64,000 nucleotides of DNA. Origin: Symbiodinium natans (Eukaryota > Sar > Dinophyceae > Suessiales > Symbiodiniaceae). Positions 28,525-39,392 of the stretch are shown here, piece by piece; the first letter of the stretch is position 1; each line of letters begins with the position of its first letter. Where the stretch lies: NCBI GenBank assembly GCA_905221605.1, contig CAJNDS010000346.1:1-64000 (forward strand). The letters run 5' to 3'. The notes under the pieces are model-generated. The model had not been told where the DNA came from and made no database searches. It was given only the letters and a program-made list of their open reading frames with translations. Made by a program: the position numbers and the translations under genes.

Positions 28525-31500
28525 AGCTGGCCGGAGCCCACGTGCCACTCTCTCGATGCCGTCTGCCCACGGTCCCGAGAAAGCTGATGAGCAGCAGGTG
28601 CATCGCGAAGACCGGATAAAGGTAGAGCCTAAGCGCCGCGCAACATATTCTAACATCTTTCGGAGAGATTGCCTCATGGCCGCCCGAATCAAGAAGGGAA
28701 TGAGGGAAATAGGGCCCGATTGTAATCTTTAAAGGGTATACCATAGGGCCCTCATTCCCTCATTCCCTGCTAAGAACCAGGGGGGAATGGCGGTCTGAGC
28801 CCACGTCCCGTTCGAGATATGACTGTGAGGCCCCGTGTAGAAGTAGAAGTTGAAGGAGTGGTGGAGCTGCTGGAGAGCATTGCTCATACACCTGGCAAAA
28901 CTGATGAACCCTAAACCCTGAACCCTAAAGCCTAAACCCTAAACCCTAAACCCTAAACCCTAAACCCTAAACCCTAAACCCTAAACCCTAAACCCTAAAC
29001 CCTAAACCCTATGATGGGCAACAAGGCTCACGCGAAGTTCATCATGAAGAGCTGTGATAAGGGTCCGAACGCGCAACTTTTTTGACAAGGCCTGACGAGG
29101 CTTTCGATGGACAGCGCCAGCGACTCCAATCTGCAGCCCAGCTCGAGACAAAAAGCAAGAACATGTGCTCCGGTCTCTCCTGCTATCTGTCATGAGGCAC
29201 TTCTCTGCAAACCCTTTGTCGCGTTGGTGTGTTGATGTTTCATTTTAATCGCCCCGTTCGTGCGTTCTTGAAGATCTCAACCTTCACCGATCTTCCCATA
29301 TGCTGGGTTCCATGTCGACTTCGAAGCTGGCCTTGATGGCTTCTCCTTTACTGGCTACTATACTACTATACTACTATACTACTATACTACTATACTACTA
29401 TACTACTATACTACTATACTACGATACTACGATACTACTATACTACTATACTACTATACTACTATATACTACTATACTACTATACTACTAGTATAGTAGT
29501 ATAGTAGTATATAGTAGTATAGTAGTATACTAGTATAGTAGTATAGTATACTCCTATACTACTATACTACTATACTACGATACTACTATACTACTATACT
29601 ACTATACTACTATACTACTATACTACACCGTGCAGCATGATATAAGTGATGCAAAGCTCTCGCAAATTTACCTCTGAGGCAGACGCTTCACAGGCGCACT
29701 GCGATCTCCTTTCGCCGACCTCGCAGAAGTCACCCTCCGTCCCTCCGTATGTCTACGCCAGGTCTAGACACATCTGAAGCTGCGCCTCAGAACGCCTCAG
29801 CTCCGCACACACCTCTGATGGTGAAGGCAGGGACCTGAAGTTAAGGCAGCACGACAAACAATAAGAGATTCGCTCTTGCACAGATGATGGACATGAACTT
29901 GCATGAGATGGTATGCCGCCTGCAGTTCCAGGAAGGCAGCGTGGCCTGAGCCGGGAGCGTCCCGAACCAAAAATCAGAGGTGCATCATGCTCACCGCTCG
30001 AACCGCAGCCGCCGTGAGCCCACTCTGAGCTCCCGAAGCTCCCAAAGCCAGGTTTAGGGTTTAGGGTTTAGGATTTAGGGTCTAGGTTTTAGGGTTTAGG
30101 GTTTAGGGAGGTCAAGATATAAAATAGCAGAATTGCACCCTGTATACGCTCAGCACATTCTGGACCCATGCGCTATCATCCACGCCAAAAAAAGCACATC
30201 TCCGGGGCAACGGCTCGAGTGAACTCCACCATTCCTGCCCACAGCGCTGACATGCTACTGCAGCTTGCCAAATTCGAAGAGGGAACCCCTGCCTCGGAGG
30301 CGCGTTTGGGTGTAGGGTTTAGGATGGTTTAGGGTTTAGGGCTTAGGTATTTACAACCACGGGCTTGCTTGCCCAGGCGCTATGCTCACCATGCTGCTTA
30401 TCTGGGGTCCATGCAGCTTCATCCCTGAAAACACCCTGCGACAAGCAAACAGACATCCTTCTTCAAACTCTGCCGACCGGCCCTAGTTGCCCGCCTCGCA
30501 TGGTGCATCACCGAATCCCAGGCGTCCCTGTGCCGCACAACAAGGCCAGCAGCATGATCCTGACATTGCTCACAGCGATGACCGCCACCGGCAAGTCTCA
30601 TGTCAATTCCTTCCGCTATCACTACCCTGGCCTACAGTCATTCTCACCATGGAACTATATGTGAGTGCTATTGCATGATTCAGTGACACGAGCTGATGCA
30701 GCATGAGGTTGACTGGCAAGTGCGGGAGCAGCACTCTGGCAGAGATGGCATAGGTGTTCACAAGGTCCTCACACAGAGACTCAACTCACAACTCCAGTGC
30801 TCCAGTGCTTCATCCTCGCTTGCTTTTCGGGATTCTTCGAGCGTGATGGAGTCTTCTGCAGCATGAGTCCATGTCTCTGTGCCTGAAAGATGATGTGGCG
30901 GCAGGCATGTGTGGGCTTGTCTTTGAAGCTGGCCTGGTTGGGAACCATGCCATTGATGCCCTCGACATCAAGGAGCAGAGACGTGGCCTCGTCACGTTCT
31001 CATGTCTCTGGAGAAGAATGTCCAGGACCCAAGTCTAAGAGGAGTCCAAGGACACAAAAAGACCTGACCGCCGCGACTTGAACTTTTCAAAAGATGTGCT
31101 TGCCAAGCAAGCTGGCAAGTTTGAATTGAAGCTGAGGACGGAACCCCGTTCTTGACCTGAAGGACCACTGCCTGTCGAAAGCTGGTCTCTGGTCTCTGGA
31201 GCCTTCAAAATTCCAAGAGAGCTCCGGGCTCTGATGCTCCCAGCTACTTAGTTAGCCTTTGTTCGCCTCGGCTTCAAGCCGAGAGGCGTCTAGGACCCCC
31301 TCCAACCTCCTGAGCCGTGCGTGGTGCTGCACCAAATGACATGGAACTTGGCTTTCCTTCGTCTGCGCACGCTATCTCCCGGTCAGGCCAGCCCGGCTGT
31401 CGAGGCGGCGCGCGCGCAAGCGTTTACAAATCTACAATGTTTTACACCGATGCCCGAACTTCATGTCCCAAGCGTCGCCACCAGGTGTTGACACTTAAAG

Positions 31501-32824
31501 TTTTTTTAAACCTGATGAAGGGGGTGTACAGGTGCTAGTCTTCAGGGAGGTGCACGATGTTCAGATCAGTTCTCATCTTTCTTTCCTATCTGAAAATCCT
31601 AGTGTTACACAAGCCTGTTGTGAATATGCAGTTGCTTCTGGCACCTTTCCGGTTCCCGTTTCAACGCGGTCTTTGGATTCTCGTTGATCTGGTGCTTGAT
31701 GGCTTTCAAGAAGTGCACAAAGAAGTGAACAAGTGAGCAAACGAAGCCACGTGAAAACAGTCAAAGGCCGTGAAAATTGGAAGGCTGGCCACTTGGCTTG
31801 TCGTAGAAAGCTAAGTCGCGATGCTTCACAAATGTCGAATAATAGAACCGATCGAAGTTCGCAATGTGTCGTTGCTCTCTGCTCATTTAAAAACATGTTC
31901 CGTGATCTTAGGCACAGCTTCGGACAGGGTGGCTTACCCTCTCGCCCCTGGTGTTCCCTTCTCCCCCTGTCTCGTGCTGATATCCTCCATGGAGGCGACA
32001 TTCCACCTGGAACGAAACCAAAGAACAAGCCACCAAAACTACGGGACCTTCCTGGGACCCTCTGAAACCCACCTGCCCCCCAACCTTCCCCCCCAACTAT
32101 GAGATCGAAGCCTTAGACCCTAAAACCTGAACCCTAAACCCTAAACCCTAAACCCTAAACCCTAAACCCGAAACCCTGGCCCCTGCTGGGACTGCCTGGC
32201 GCAGGGCGCCGCGCCGCAGCTCGGTGTGGCCCTCGATGTAGGCCCGCAGCCAGGCCTTAGGGGGGGGGGCTAAGCCCTAAACCCTAAACCCTAAACCCTA
32301 ACCCCTAAACCCTAAACCCTACACCCTAAACCCTAAACCGTGAGAGCACAGAGAGTGTAGGCTGGAGGTTCTTTGATGATGTCAAGAGTCAAGGGCCCAG
32401 CTTTGTTTGTTTTCTTTTTTTCTTGGCAGGGCATAGAGATGTGTAGGCTGGAGGTTCTTCGGGGGATGTCCAGGGCTCATCTTTGTTTGTTTTCTTTTTT
32501 CTTGGCGTGGGGGAGGGGGGGTGGAGGGGGGGGCTTATGCGTTTGGACCGTGGCGCGAGGTTTGTGCACGACTGACGTTTAGGGTATCCAGGCATTGGCA
32601 GTTTGATTGGTTCAGAGGGTTGGCCTTTTTGGTTGCCACATTGGAAGCATGCGAGGGACAAGCCTTCAGAAATCTGAAGGGCTTTCGGTTCCCGGTGCTG
32701 ACGGGCATCGTTTTGGGAAGGTCGCCGAAAGATTGCAGGGTCCCCGGCGCGTGCGCCGGCGCCGTAGGCCAGGTCGCTATCCACGAAAACCACCAGCACG
32801 TCGCGCGAGAGCCAGTGCACAGTC
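28525..32824 (-). CDS. GPAA1: GAA1-like GPI-anchor transamidase subunit (partial gene model)
   Basis: GAA1 is a multi-pass ER membrane subunit of the complex that attaches GPI anchors to proteins. Exons appear in the family's order on the minus strand. The 32763-32824 exon reads VHWLSRDVLVVFVDSDLAY, matching the family's WxKDIxxLVxxxD stretch. The 32193-32255 exon reads AWLRAYIEGHTELRRGALRQ, matching AWLxAYH...RAGAIQAA. The exon starting at 30987 reads LLLDVEGINGMVPN, matching VEGLNGxLPN. The 29032-29130 exon reads LESLALSIESLVRP and ends GC|GTGAGC. The exon from 28891 reads CMSNALQQLHHSFNFYFYTG, matching LxxLHxSFxxYLL; it joins the previous exon in phase. A later exon (28525-28690) reads LRLYLYPVFAMHLLLISFLG, a membrane helix. 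Introns hold telomere blocks (28905-29008, 32117-32180, 32275-32338). The N-terminus, several exons and the C-terminal helices are not placed. Confidence 0.8.
28696..28767. mobile_element. Foldback element, 22-bp arms
   Basis: GGGAATGAGGGAAATAGGGCCC at 28696-28717 and its complement (20 of 22 bases) at 28746-28767. It lies between two GAA1-like exons, so it is likely intronic. Confidence 0.8.
28905..29010. repeat. Telomere block (CCCTAAA) inside a GAA1-like intron
   Basis: About 14 units. The intron runs from GC|GTGAGC at 29031 to TTGCCAG| at 28892 and is about three-quarters telomere repeat. Confidence 0.95.
29355..29626. repeat. CTATACTA octamer array with two orientation switches
   Basis: CTACTATA units run to about 29488, then flip to TAGTATAG until about 29547, then flip back. 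Orientation changes occur at TACTACTAGTATAGTAG-type palindromes. Confidence 0.95.
29630..30350. other. Within the GAA1-like gene span; degenerate telomere blocks only
   Basis: TTTAGGG blocks lie at 30050-30112 and 30308-30350 (degenerate). No further exon was identified with confidence in this stretch. Confidence 0.5.
31080..32110. other. Large intron of the GAA1-like gene or unassigned coding
   Basis: It lies between GAA1-like exons at 30987 and 32193. The minus strand has an open stretch at 31573-32028 (RLSFLRQAKWPAFQFSRPLT, ESHQAPDQRESKDRVETG) that could be an unplaced exon. The plus strand is open at 31733-32065. Confidence 0.3.
32117..32338. repeat. Two telomere blocks flanking a GAA1-like exon
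   Basis: CCCTAAA blocks at 32117-32180 and 32275-32338 sit on either side of the exon at 32193-32255. Confidence 0.95.
32355..32515. repeat. 86-bp tandem duplication
   Basis: GTGTAGGCTGGAGGTTCTT at 32355 recurs at 32441, each copy followed by CTTTGTTTGTTTTCTTTTTT. Intronic in the GAA1-like gene. Confidence 0.9.
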
Positions 32825-32876
32825 CTGCCACGCTTCATGCTTCGGCTTTCGGGTTGTCGGCGGTCGTTTCTAGGGC

Positions 32877-32935
32877 TTAGAGTTTAGGGTTTAGGGATTA
32901 GGGTTCAGGGTTTAGGGTTTAGGGCTTAGGGTGCA
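32877..32935. repeat. Telomere block (TTTAGGG, degenerate)
   Basis: About seven units upstream (in minus sense) of the first recognised GAA1-like exon. Confidence 0.9.
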
Positions 32936-33155
32936 GGATCCCTTCCTTCACAGCAACTTGTGCGGCGTGACACAATTTGTGCACCTGCTGCCAATGAGTC
33001 CTTGCGGCAAACAGCGGCTACAGTCGCAAAGCGAGCCAAGCATGGTCATGCATGCGTCGGTGCCTCAAGTAGCGGGCCAGCGTGACACCAATGCCTATGC
33101 CCCAAGAAGACTTGGCCTGAGCACAGCTCGTCAGCAAGTGACGGATTTAAATTAA
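32931..33155 (+). CDS. Open plus-strand frame, low support
   Basis: It reads VTQFVHLLPMSPCGKQRLQS then SMVMHASVPQVAGQRDTNAY to a stop at 33155. No splice or family evidence; it may belong with the stretch at 33484-33941. Confidence 0.25.
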   Translation: MQDPFLHSNLCGVTQFVHLLPMSPCGKQRLQSQSEPSMVMHASVPQVAGQRDTNAYAPRRLGLSTARQQVTDLN

Positions 33156-33483
33156 ACATGAAGATGAACTGATGGCTTCGAGACTGAAGAAGTTGCATGG
33201 CCGTGGTCCATATCACCGACCCAAGCCTACACGGACCTGACTGGAGCTGCCGAGGCAACGACGGTGCTTCTTTTCATGGTCCAGTTCGAGGCGACCATCT
33301 CAGCATGGTTGGCCAGGGATCGTGAAGCCCAGTCTTCAAGTTAACATACTCATCGACCCAAAACCTACGACAAAATCCACAGCCTGTGGCTGAGCCAGGG
33401 TCACAGTCCGAGGTCAGTTTTGGCCGAAGCCCATCTCTCAGCATGCGACCAGCACAAGTGCTTCTCGCGAGTCGCCACGCCGC

Positions 33484-33941
33484 GACTCAGCCACCGTGTA
33501 CCTGCCACTCGGGCATCATGCCAAGGTGCAGCAGTTCTGAGGTTTAAATACATTGGGAATTTGATCAGCATCCTACGAGCCATGCCCAAGCAATGCTACA
33601 TGATGCCAAATGTCCGAAGCTTGATAGACGCATCTAATATCCAGATGCTAGATGCTGAGTTGATACGTGCGGTTTTATCTCAAGTTGCAAGGAGCATGGC
33701 GGGCGCGGGGGCACAAGAGCGAGCTGCTGCGGCCGTCCGGCAGAGAGAAGTTCATGTGGTAGGGCTGCAACCCCGCCTGCCCGGATGTTTCTTAGGGTTT
33801 AATGTTAACCTAGTATTACTAAAACCCCTAATATTAAAGTACGCCAGGTGTCCCGGCCGCAATAATAAAGCCCTGGAAATAAAGTACGCCAGTCGGGGCA
33901 TGGTTCCTGGAAATTCCTGCCTGAAAAAAATCTTCAAATGA
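33484..33941 (+). CDS. Helical protein exon, unrecognised
   Basis: The plus strand reads LRFKYIGNLISILRAMPKQC, YMMPNVRSLIDASNIQMLDA, ELIRAVLSQVARSMAGAG and QERAAAAVRQREVHVV. The frame continues to a stop at 33941, but a GT donor at GTG|GTAGGG (about 33759) is a likely exon end, because later residues read into repeat sequence shared with 33.9-34.9 kb. The pattern is that of an all-helical segment. No family is recognised. Confidence 0.45.
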
Positions 33942-35056
33942 TCGCTTCATGGTTTCATTAGGTTTAGGGTTCATGCCTTAGGTTTACTTGGGTTTTGTGG
34001 AGTCTTGTTGAATTAGGGTTAAGGGTTTAGGGTTTAGGGTTTAGGGTTTAGGGTTTAGGGTTTAGGGTTTAGGGTTTAGGGTTAGGGTTAGGGTTTAGGG
34101 ATAAGGGTATGGCCTGGTCTCTAAATCCGGGGGCCCCTGCAATTAAAGTCTTAGGGTTTAGGGTTTTGGGTCTGGGGTTTAATTAGGGTTAAGGGTTTAG
34201 GGTTTAGGATTTAATTAGGAAAACATGAAGCGATCAGATTTCGAAGGGAAACCTGAAAACCAAACTCCTCAGAAACTTGCTGATTTTTATTTGAGAGCCT
34301 TACTAAAGGATTGAAAAAATCTTTCTGGCAAAGGGGGTAGCTTTGGAGGCCGGTGCCCTGGAAATAATCCTGAAAGATTTGCCCCTCCGAATAAAGTTCC
34401 TGGAAATTCTTGCCTGAAAAAAATCTTCAAATGATCGCTTCATGGTTTCATTAGGTTTAGGGTTCATGCCTTACGTTTACTTGGGTTTTGTGGAGTCTTG
34501 TTGAATTAGGGTTAAGGGTTTAGGGTTTAGGGTTAGGGTTAGGGTTTAGGGATAAGGGTATGGCCTGGTCTCTAAATCCGGGGGCCCCTGCAATTAAAGT
34601 CTTAGGGTTTAGGGTTTTGGGTCTGGGGTTTAATTAGGGTTAAGGGTTTAGGGTTTAGGATTTAATTAGGAAAACATGAAGCGATCAGATTTCGAAGAGA
34701 AACCTGAAAACCAAACTCCTCAGAAACTTGCTGATTTTATTTGAGAGCCTTACTAAAGGATTGAAAAAATCTTTCTGGCAAAGGGGGTAGCTTTGGAGGC
34801 CGGTGCCCTGGAAATAATCCTGAAAGATTTGCCCCTCCGAATAAAGTTCCTGGAAATTCCTGCCTGAAAAAAATCTTCAAATGATCGCTTCATGGTTTCA
34901 TTAGGTTTAGGGTTCATGCCTTAGGTTTACTTGGGTTTTGTGGAGTCTTATTGAATTAGGGTTAAGGGTTTAGGGTTTAGGGTTTAGGGTTTAGGGTTTA
35001 GGGTTTAGGGTTTCGGGTTTAGGGTTTAGGGTTTAGGGTTAGGGTTAGGGTTTAGG
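33903..35056. repeat. 450-493-bp tandem repeat with embedded telomere blocks
   Basis: Unit starts (GTTCCTGGAAATTC) lie at 33903, 34396 and 34846. Copies 1 and 2 differ almost only in the length of the internal TTTAGGG block, which has about six fewer units in copy 2. That accounts for 42 of the 43 bp length difference. Copy 3 ends inside its telomere block, at about 35056. Confidence 0.95.
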
Positions 35057-35059
35057 GAT

Positions 35060-35150
35060 CTGATCCTCTCTAATTCTCTCTAAGGAAAGGAATCCTGAGT
35101 GATTCTCTCTGATCCTCTCTAATTCTCTCTAAGGAAAGGAATCCTTATTC
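35060..35150. repeat. 49-bp direct repeat
   Basis: CTGATCCTCTCTAATTCTCT at 35060 recurs at 35109. Confidence 0.9.
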
Positions 35151-35222
35151 AAAGGGGCCCCCCCACTCTATTTGGGGGGGTTTGATTGAAGGGGGGGGGG
35201 TTTATTATTACTAGGTCAACAT

Positions 35223-35330
35223 TAGGGTTTAGGGTTTAGGGTTTAGGGTTTAGGGTTGAGGGTTGAGGGTTTAGGGTTAGGGTCTAGGGTTTAGGGTTTA
35301 GGGGTTAGGGGTTGGGGTTGAGGGTTTTGA
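35223..35330. repeat. Telomere block (TTTAGGG, degenerate right half)
   Basis: About 14 units. Confidence 0.9.
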
Positions 35331-35362
35331 AAATCAACTGGGTGCGCAAGGCAGACAGCGAT

Positions 35363-35569
35363 TCATCGCATTGCCCATGGTTGGATCACTTGTGCTACTT
35401 GTCGCATGGCCACTAGGTGCCCCGAAGGTGGCACGAGCACTGTCTTCCAAATGTCGCGATTCCTCACATTACCTGCCTTTGTCAACGACACCTCGATGGC
35501 GCTGCGAACATCAGTCTCTGCCTGCATGGCACATACAGGAAGCAGAAGTCGCGGCAAAACGCAAATCAA
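35363..35569 (-). CDS. Candidate exon, unrecognised
   Basis: The minus strand reads MQAETDVRSAIEVSLTKAGN then VRNRDIWKTVLVPPSGHLVA and MRQVAQVIQPWAM. It is well balanced in charge and hydrophobicity and looks like real protein. The plus strand is open as well (HIQEAEVAAKRKSSRQAFQL), so this is not settled. The next 300 bp (35619-35930) are also open on both strands. Confidence 0.35.
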   Translation of the reverse strand: MICVLPRLLLPVCAMQAETDVRSAIEVSLTKAGNVRNRDIWKTVLVPPSGHLVAMRQVAQVIQPWAMR

Positions 35570-35942
35570 GTCGCCAAGCCTTCCAGCTGAGGATCAGTGA
35601 TTCAGAGAAGTCTGCTAGGTGGCTATCAAGTCAAAACGGCTTTGTGAAGTGATCCCTGACACAAGGACAGCGGGGCCTCGATCTGCGCGATGCACTCGCG
35701 CAGTCGACCCTGCTCATGCATGGTGTCGCAGGCATGCTACTCAAAACCGCCGCAAACTCTCGAAGCATAAGGCAGAACACCAGTACCCTAAACGACATGA
35801 CCGAACTCCCAAATCCTGTGATGCTGAGAAGAAGTCTAAAGGGTTTCCAAAGGCTTCCGCCGGCATCAAGCCAAAACCCCCAAAGCCTGCCATCTCTGAT
35901 CCAGGCCGTTGGTCGCATAGCCCGGTATGAGACCGTGCTCCT

Positions 35943-36228
35943 GGTTTAGGGTTTAGGGTTAGGGTTTAGGGTTTAGGGTTTAGGGTTTAGGGTTTAGGGT
36001 TTAGGGTTTAGGGTTTAGGGTTTAGGGTTTAGGGTTTAGGGTTTAGGGTTTAGGGTTTAGGGTTTAGGGTTTAGGGTTTAGGGTTTAGGGTTTAGTGTTT
36101 AGTGTTTATGGTTTAGGGTTTAGGGTTTAGGGTTTAGGGTTTAGGGTTTAGGGTTTAGGGTTTAGGGTTTAGGGTTTAGGGTTTAGGGTTTAGGGTTTAG
36201 GGTTTAGGGTTTAGGGTTTAGGGTTTGG
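35943..36228. repeat. Longest telomere block in the window, about 40 TTTAGGG units
   Basis: Almost perfect over about 285 bp; a single TTTAGTG/TTTATGG cluster near 36095-36110. Confidence 0.98.
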
Positions 36229-36842
36229 CATAGGCTTTCTGCACACTGTGAAAACTCTATTGTCATGGTGGACAAACAGAGATCTGGCTTTCAGGCTCTA
36301 GGGATCTAGGGATCCGGGCTGTCAGTACGCAAAGAACGAGGAATGCCTTGCAAATCGACCATGCCCCGACATGCACCTCTGCAACTACTGAGCACAAGAC
36401 CATGTTAAGATAACAAGAGGCTTTGCTACAATCGCGGCATCGTTCGTGGCATTGTCTGCCCATGCCAGGCAAAAGACATGAGCTGGTTGGAAAGACTCAT
36501 CACAACAGCAATCGCCACCGAAGCTCGCCTTCCTTCATCAATCATGACACAACCAGGCCAAACTATGCCAAACCACGCCAAACCTATTCCTCTGCAGGGT
36601 CCTCGACTTCGGTCCTGACAAATTTGACAGCCGCAGTTCTGATTCGAGGCTTGCAATCTGTCGTTTCTGCTGTTTGTTGCTTACTGTTTGGTGTCTGATT
36701 GCGGTTGTAGTTGTTGTTCCTGTTGTCTCTCTTGTTGTCGTTGTGGTTGTTGCTGGTGGTGGTGGTGGTGTTGCTGCTGCTGTTTCTCTTGTGCATCGAG
36801 GACCTAGGCTTCATCGGAGCAGATACCGACAGAAAGCACAGA

Positions 36843-36950
36843 ATGGGTGGAGAATTTTTTTGCTACGTTTTTTCCTTTTTTTGTATTTTTTCTTCGTGGT
36901 CCCCTGGTCTCCTGGTGCCCCGGTCTACTGGTCTTCCTTGGAAAATGCTA
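36843..36950 (+). repeat. Left member of an inverted pair (partner 40798-40930)
   Basis: TTTGCTACGTTTTTTCC...TTCGTGGTCCCCTGGTCTCC reappears inverted at 40798-40930, enclosing about 3.9 kb of satellite DNA. Confidence 0.85.
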
Positions 36951-37084
36951 CACTCCCTTTTCAATACACATAGGATCTGGTCGACTTTCGTGTTTTTCCT
37001 AAAAAAAAACTCCATTCTCATTCCCTCCATATCTTCATAGGATTCGTACTGCTTTTCGTAGGAATTCTTGCATGCATTAAAAAG

Positions 37085-37360
37085 CGGTGAGTTTGGCGGG
37101 GGGGGGGGGGAGGGCAGCCCTGCTTGCATGACAGGTGTCAAAAAGACGCATATGCTTTGAATGAAAAGCTTTCATGGCTTATAAAACGAGGGAGTTGGGG
37201 CGAAGGTGGGGCGCAACCCCCCCCCCTTTGCAAACGCAATGCTTGCATCATGGGTTGAATCCTTCACATACTTTGAAGGAGAAAAAAAAAGGCATGATTG
37301 GTTTCAATCTGTCATATGCATTGAAGAAAGCCTGCGCAGCTTAAAGAAGCGGGGGGGGCT

Positions 37361-37398
<38 letters not shown>

Positions 37399-37430
37399 AC
37401 CCCCCCCCCCATTTGCAAACACACTGCTCG
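37085..37430. repeat. G-run/C-run hairpin satellite, two diverged copies
   Basis: Units contain a long G run, a short loop and a C run (37350-37410 has about 36 G), flanked by TTTGCAAACRCAMTGCT and GCTTAAAGAAGCGGGG. Same family as 40130-40790. Confidence 0.9.
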
Positions 37431-38215
37431 GTGCACCCAAGCAAACACAAGCAGACAGACACGAGAAGACACACACACACACACACATACACACGCCAAG
37501 GCCCTCACGTCGAGCCCATCATAGATGGGCGACGGCGGCTCCTCAAGCAGACTCCAGCAGAACAAAACAAGAACTGCAACCCCCCCGCCCCCACCGAGAA
37601 GAAGAACAAATACATCCAACAACAGCAAGTTCCCCAACTCCTCGGGGTCGGAATACTGCGCGCCATCCTAAAGGAAAAAAAACCAAGAACACAGACACGC
37701 GCACACACAGGTGCACCCAAGCAAACACAAGCAGACAGACACGAGAAGATACACACTCACACACACATACACACACCAAGGCCCTCACGACGAGCCCATC
37801 ATAAATGGGCGATGGCGGTTCCTCAAGCAGATTCCAGCAGAACAAAGCAAGAACTGCACCCCCCCCCCCCACCGAGAAGAAGAACAAATACATCCAACAA
37901 CAGCAAGTTCCCCAACTCCTCGTCCTCGGGGTCGGAGTACTGCGCGCCATCCTAAAGGAGAAAAAAAAACAAGAACACAGACACGTGCACACACAGATGC
38001 ACCCAAGCAAACACAAGCAGACAGACACGAGAAGACACGCACTCACACACACACACACAGACACACACACGCACACACACACACACACACACGTACACGT
38101 AGACCAAGGCCCTCACGTCGAGCCCGTCACAAAAGGGGGATTCCTCAAGCAGATTTGAGCAGAGCAAGACAAGAATCGCAATTCCCAACCCCCCCCCCTC
38201 CCCCCCGCCCCCAAC
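37431..38215. repeat. 280-286-bp tandem repeat, 2.7 copies
   Basis: GTGCACCCAAGCAAACACAA begins units at 37431, 37711 and 37997. Each has an AC-rich part, a GTCGAGCCCATCAT part and a GAAGAAGAACAAATACATCC part. The GC-rich part is open on both strands and could have arisen from a duplicated exon (minus: GARYSDPEELGNLLLLDVF). Confidence 0.95.
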
Positions 38216-38539
38216 CAATTTCAGCCAGGTTTACACCTCAGCTTAGAAAAAAAAACAAGGGCCCAGGCAGGCATGCACACCGGTGCCGGATTGTCCTTAA
38301 ACAGGTCGGAACAGCAGCAACAAGCATGGAACGCTACGCCACCAACTAAAACAAAAATGAGAATTCCAACATAAAACTATTCAACTAAACTAATCGAGAC
38401 GGGCCACCGGTCCATAGGACACCGGGAAGGCACCCGGCGCCAGGGGCGCAGGCTCCTCATTTATAACGGAAGTAGCAACGCCAACCAGCAAACATATACA
38501 CCGCAAACTAACAAAACCCCCACGTTAAACCAAGCAAAG

Positions 38540-39180
38540 TTGCCAAGGACGGGCCGTCAAGGACGACCTCAGATGGATTCCAAACTCGCACTCACCCCAA
38601 AACCATGCATTTCATGCAGTTCAGACACCTTTTCCTCCTCCGACCGCATCGCCGCTGCCTCAGTTGCGAGAAAAACATATGGTCCCCCGAATCCGAAGTA
38701 CCACAACACACCAAATACAGACCCGAAGAAAGACATACCCTTTATGAAACATCCAAGAGACGTTCGGAAGCAGCAGCAGGACCTGGGAGCAGACTAACCA
38801 ACTCAGAACCCATTTCGCCGCAGGGCTTTAGTGTTTCTAACTCATCCTCCACTTTTGGTTTCAAACGCCACCTCGACTTCTTGGGGATTAATTTACATCA
38901 CCACATCCCAGCAACGATCTCGCGAAGTCGCCCCAAAATATTGATGTTCTTTGCCCCGAAGGCACGAAGAGACTGTGCAACATCGATGAGCTGGAAATCC
39001 CAAAAGGAATATGCAACGCAATGGAGCTTCATAAGCCTAGGCGCTACTTGGTTTAGTTCTCAGGTGTGGGTTGATAAGCGGTCATCTGAGGCATGCGGAT
39101 TGGCACAAGCGCTACGAGGTGGCCAAAGCTTTAGTCACCGAGGACCTGACTTGGAAGTTTCATGGCTTTTGTTTTTTTGA
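38540..39180 (+). CDS. Candidate coding region, two overlapping frames
   Basis: One frame reads MDSKLALTPKPCISCSSDTF, SSDRIAAASVARKTYGPPNP and PFMKHPRDVRKQQQDLGAD to a stop at 38797. The other stays open 191 codons to 39180 and reads GFSVSNSSSTFGFKRHLDFL, RSRPKILMFFAPKARRDCAT and WSFISLGATWFSSQVWVDK. A splice could join the first to the second. Neither is recognised. Confidence 0.35.
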
Positions 39181-39392
39181 TTTCGGTCTTTTTCCGCACG
39201 AGCACTAACGAAGCAAGTCCGAAGGACAGAGCAGACAAGATCCACGAGTTGGTGGTCGAGCTTGAGACGCCTCTCAGACGCAGATTCGGTTTAGGTTTTT
39301 TTGGGTTTACGGTTTAGGGTTCAGAAAGGTTGGCCCCGGAGATCTGAAGACCTCAGCGCCAGGAGGACGGGAGAAGGTTTGTCAAGGGAGGT

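Noticed and set aside
35943-36228. A true chromosome end
   Set aside because: Ordinary sequence and genes continue on both sides; at about 40 units it is short and interstitial.
37206-38349. Plus and minus frames of 180-249 codons with Pro/His/Thr or Cys/Val runs
   Set aside because: They follow the 280-bp tandem repeat and AC microsatellite. A duplicated exon may lie inside, but no single frame could be supported.
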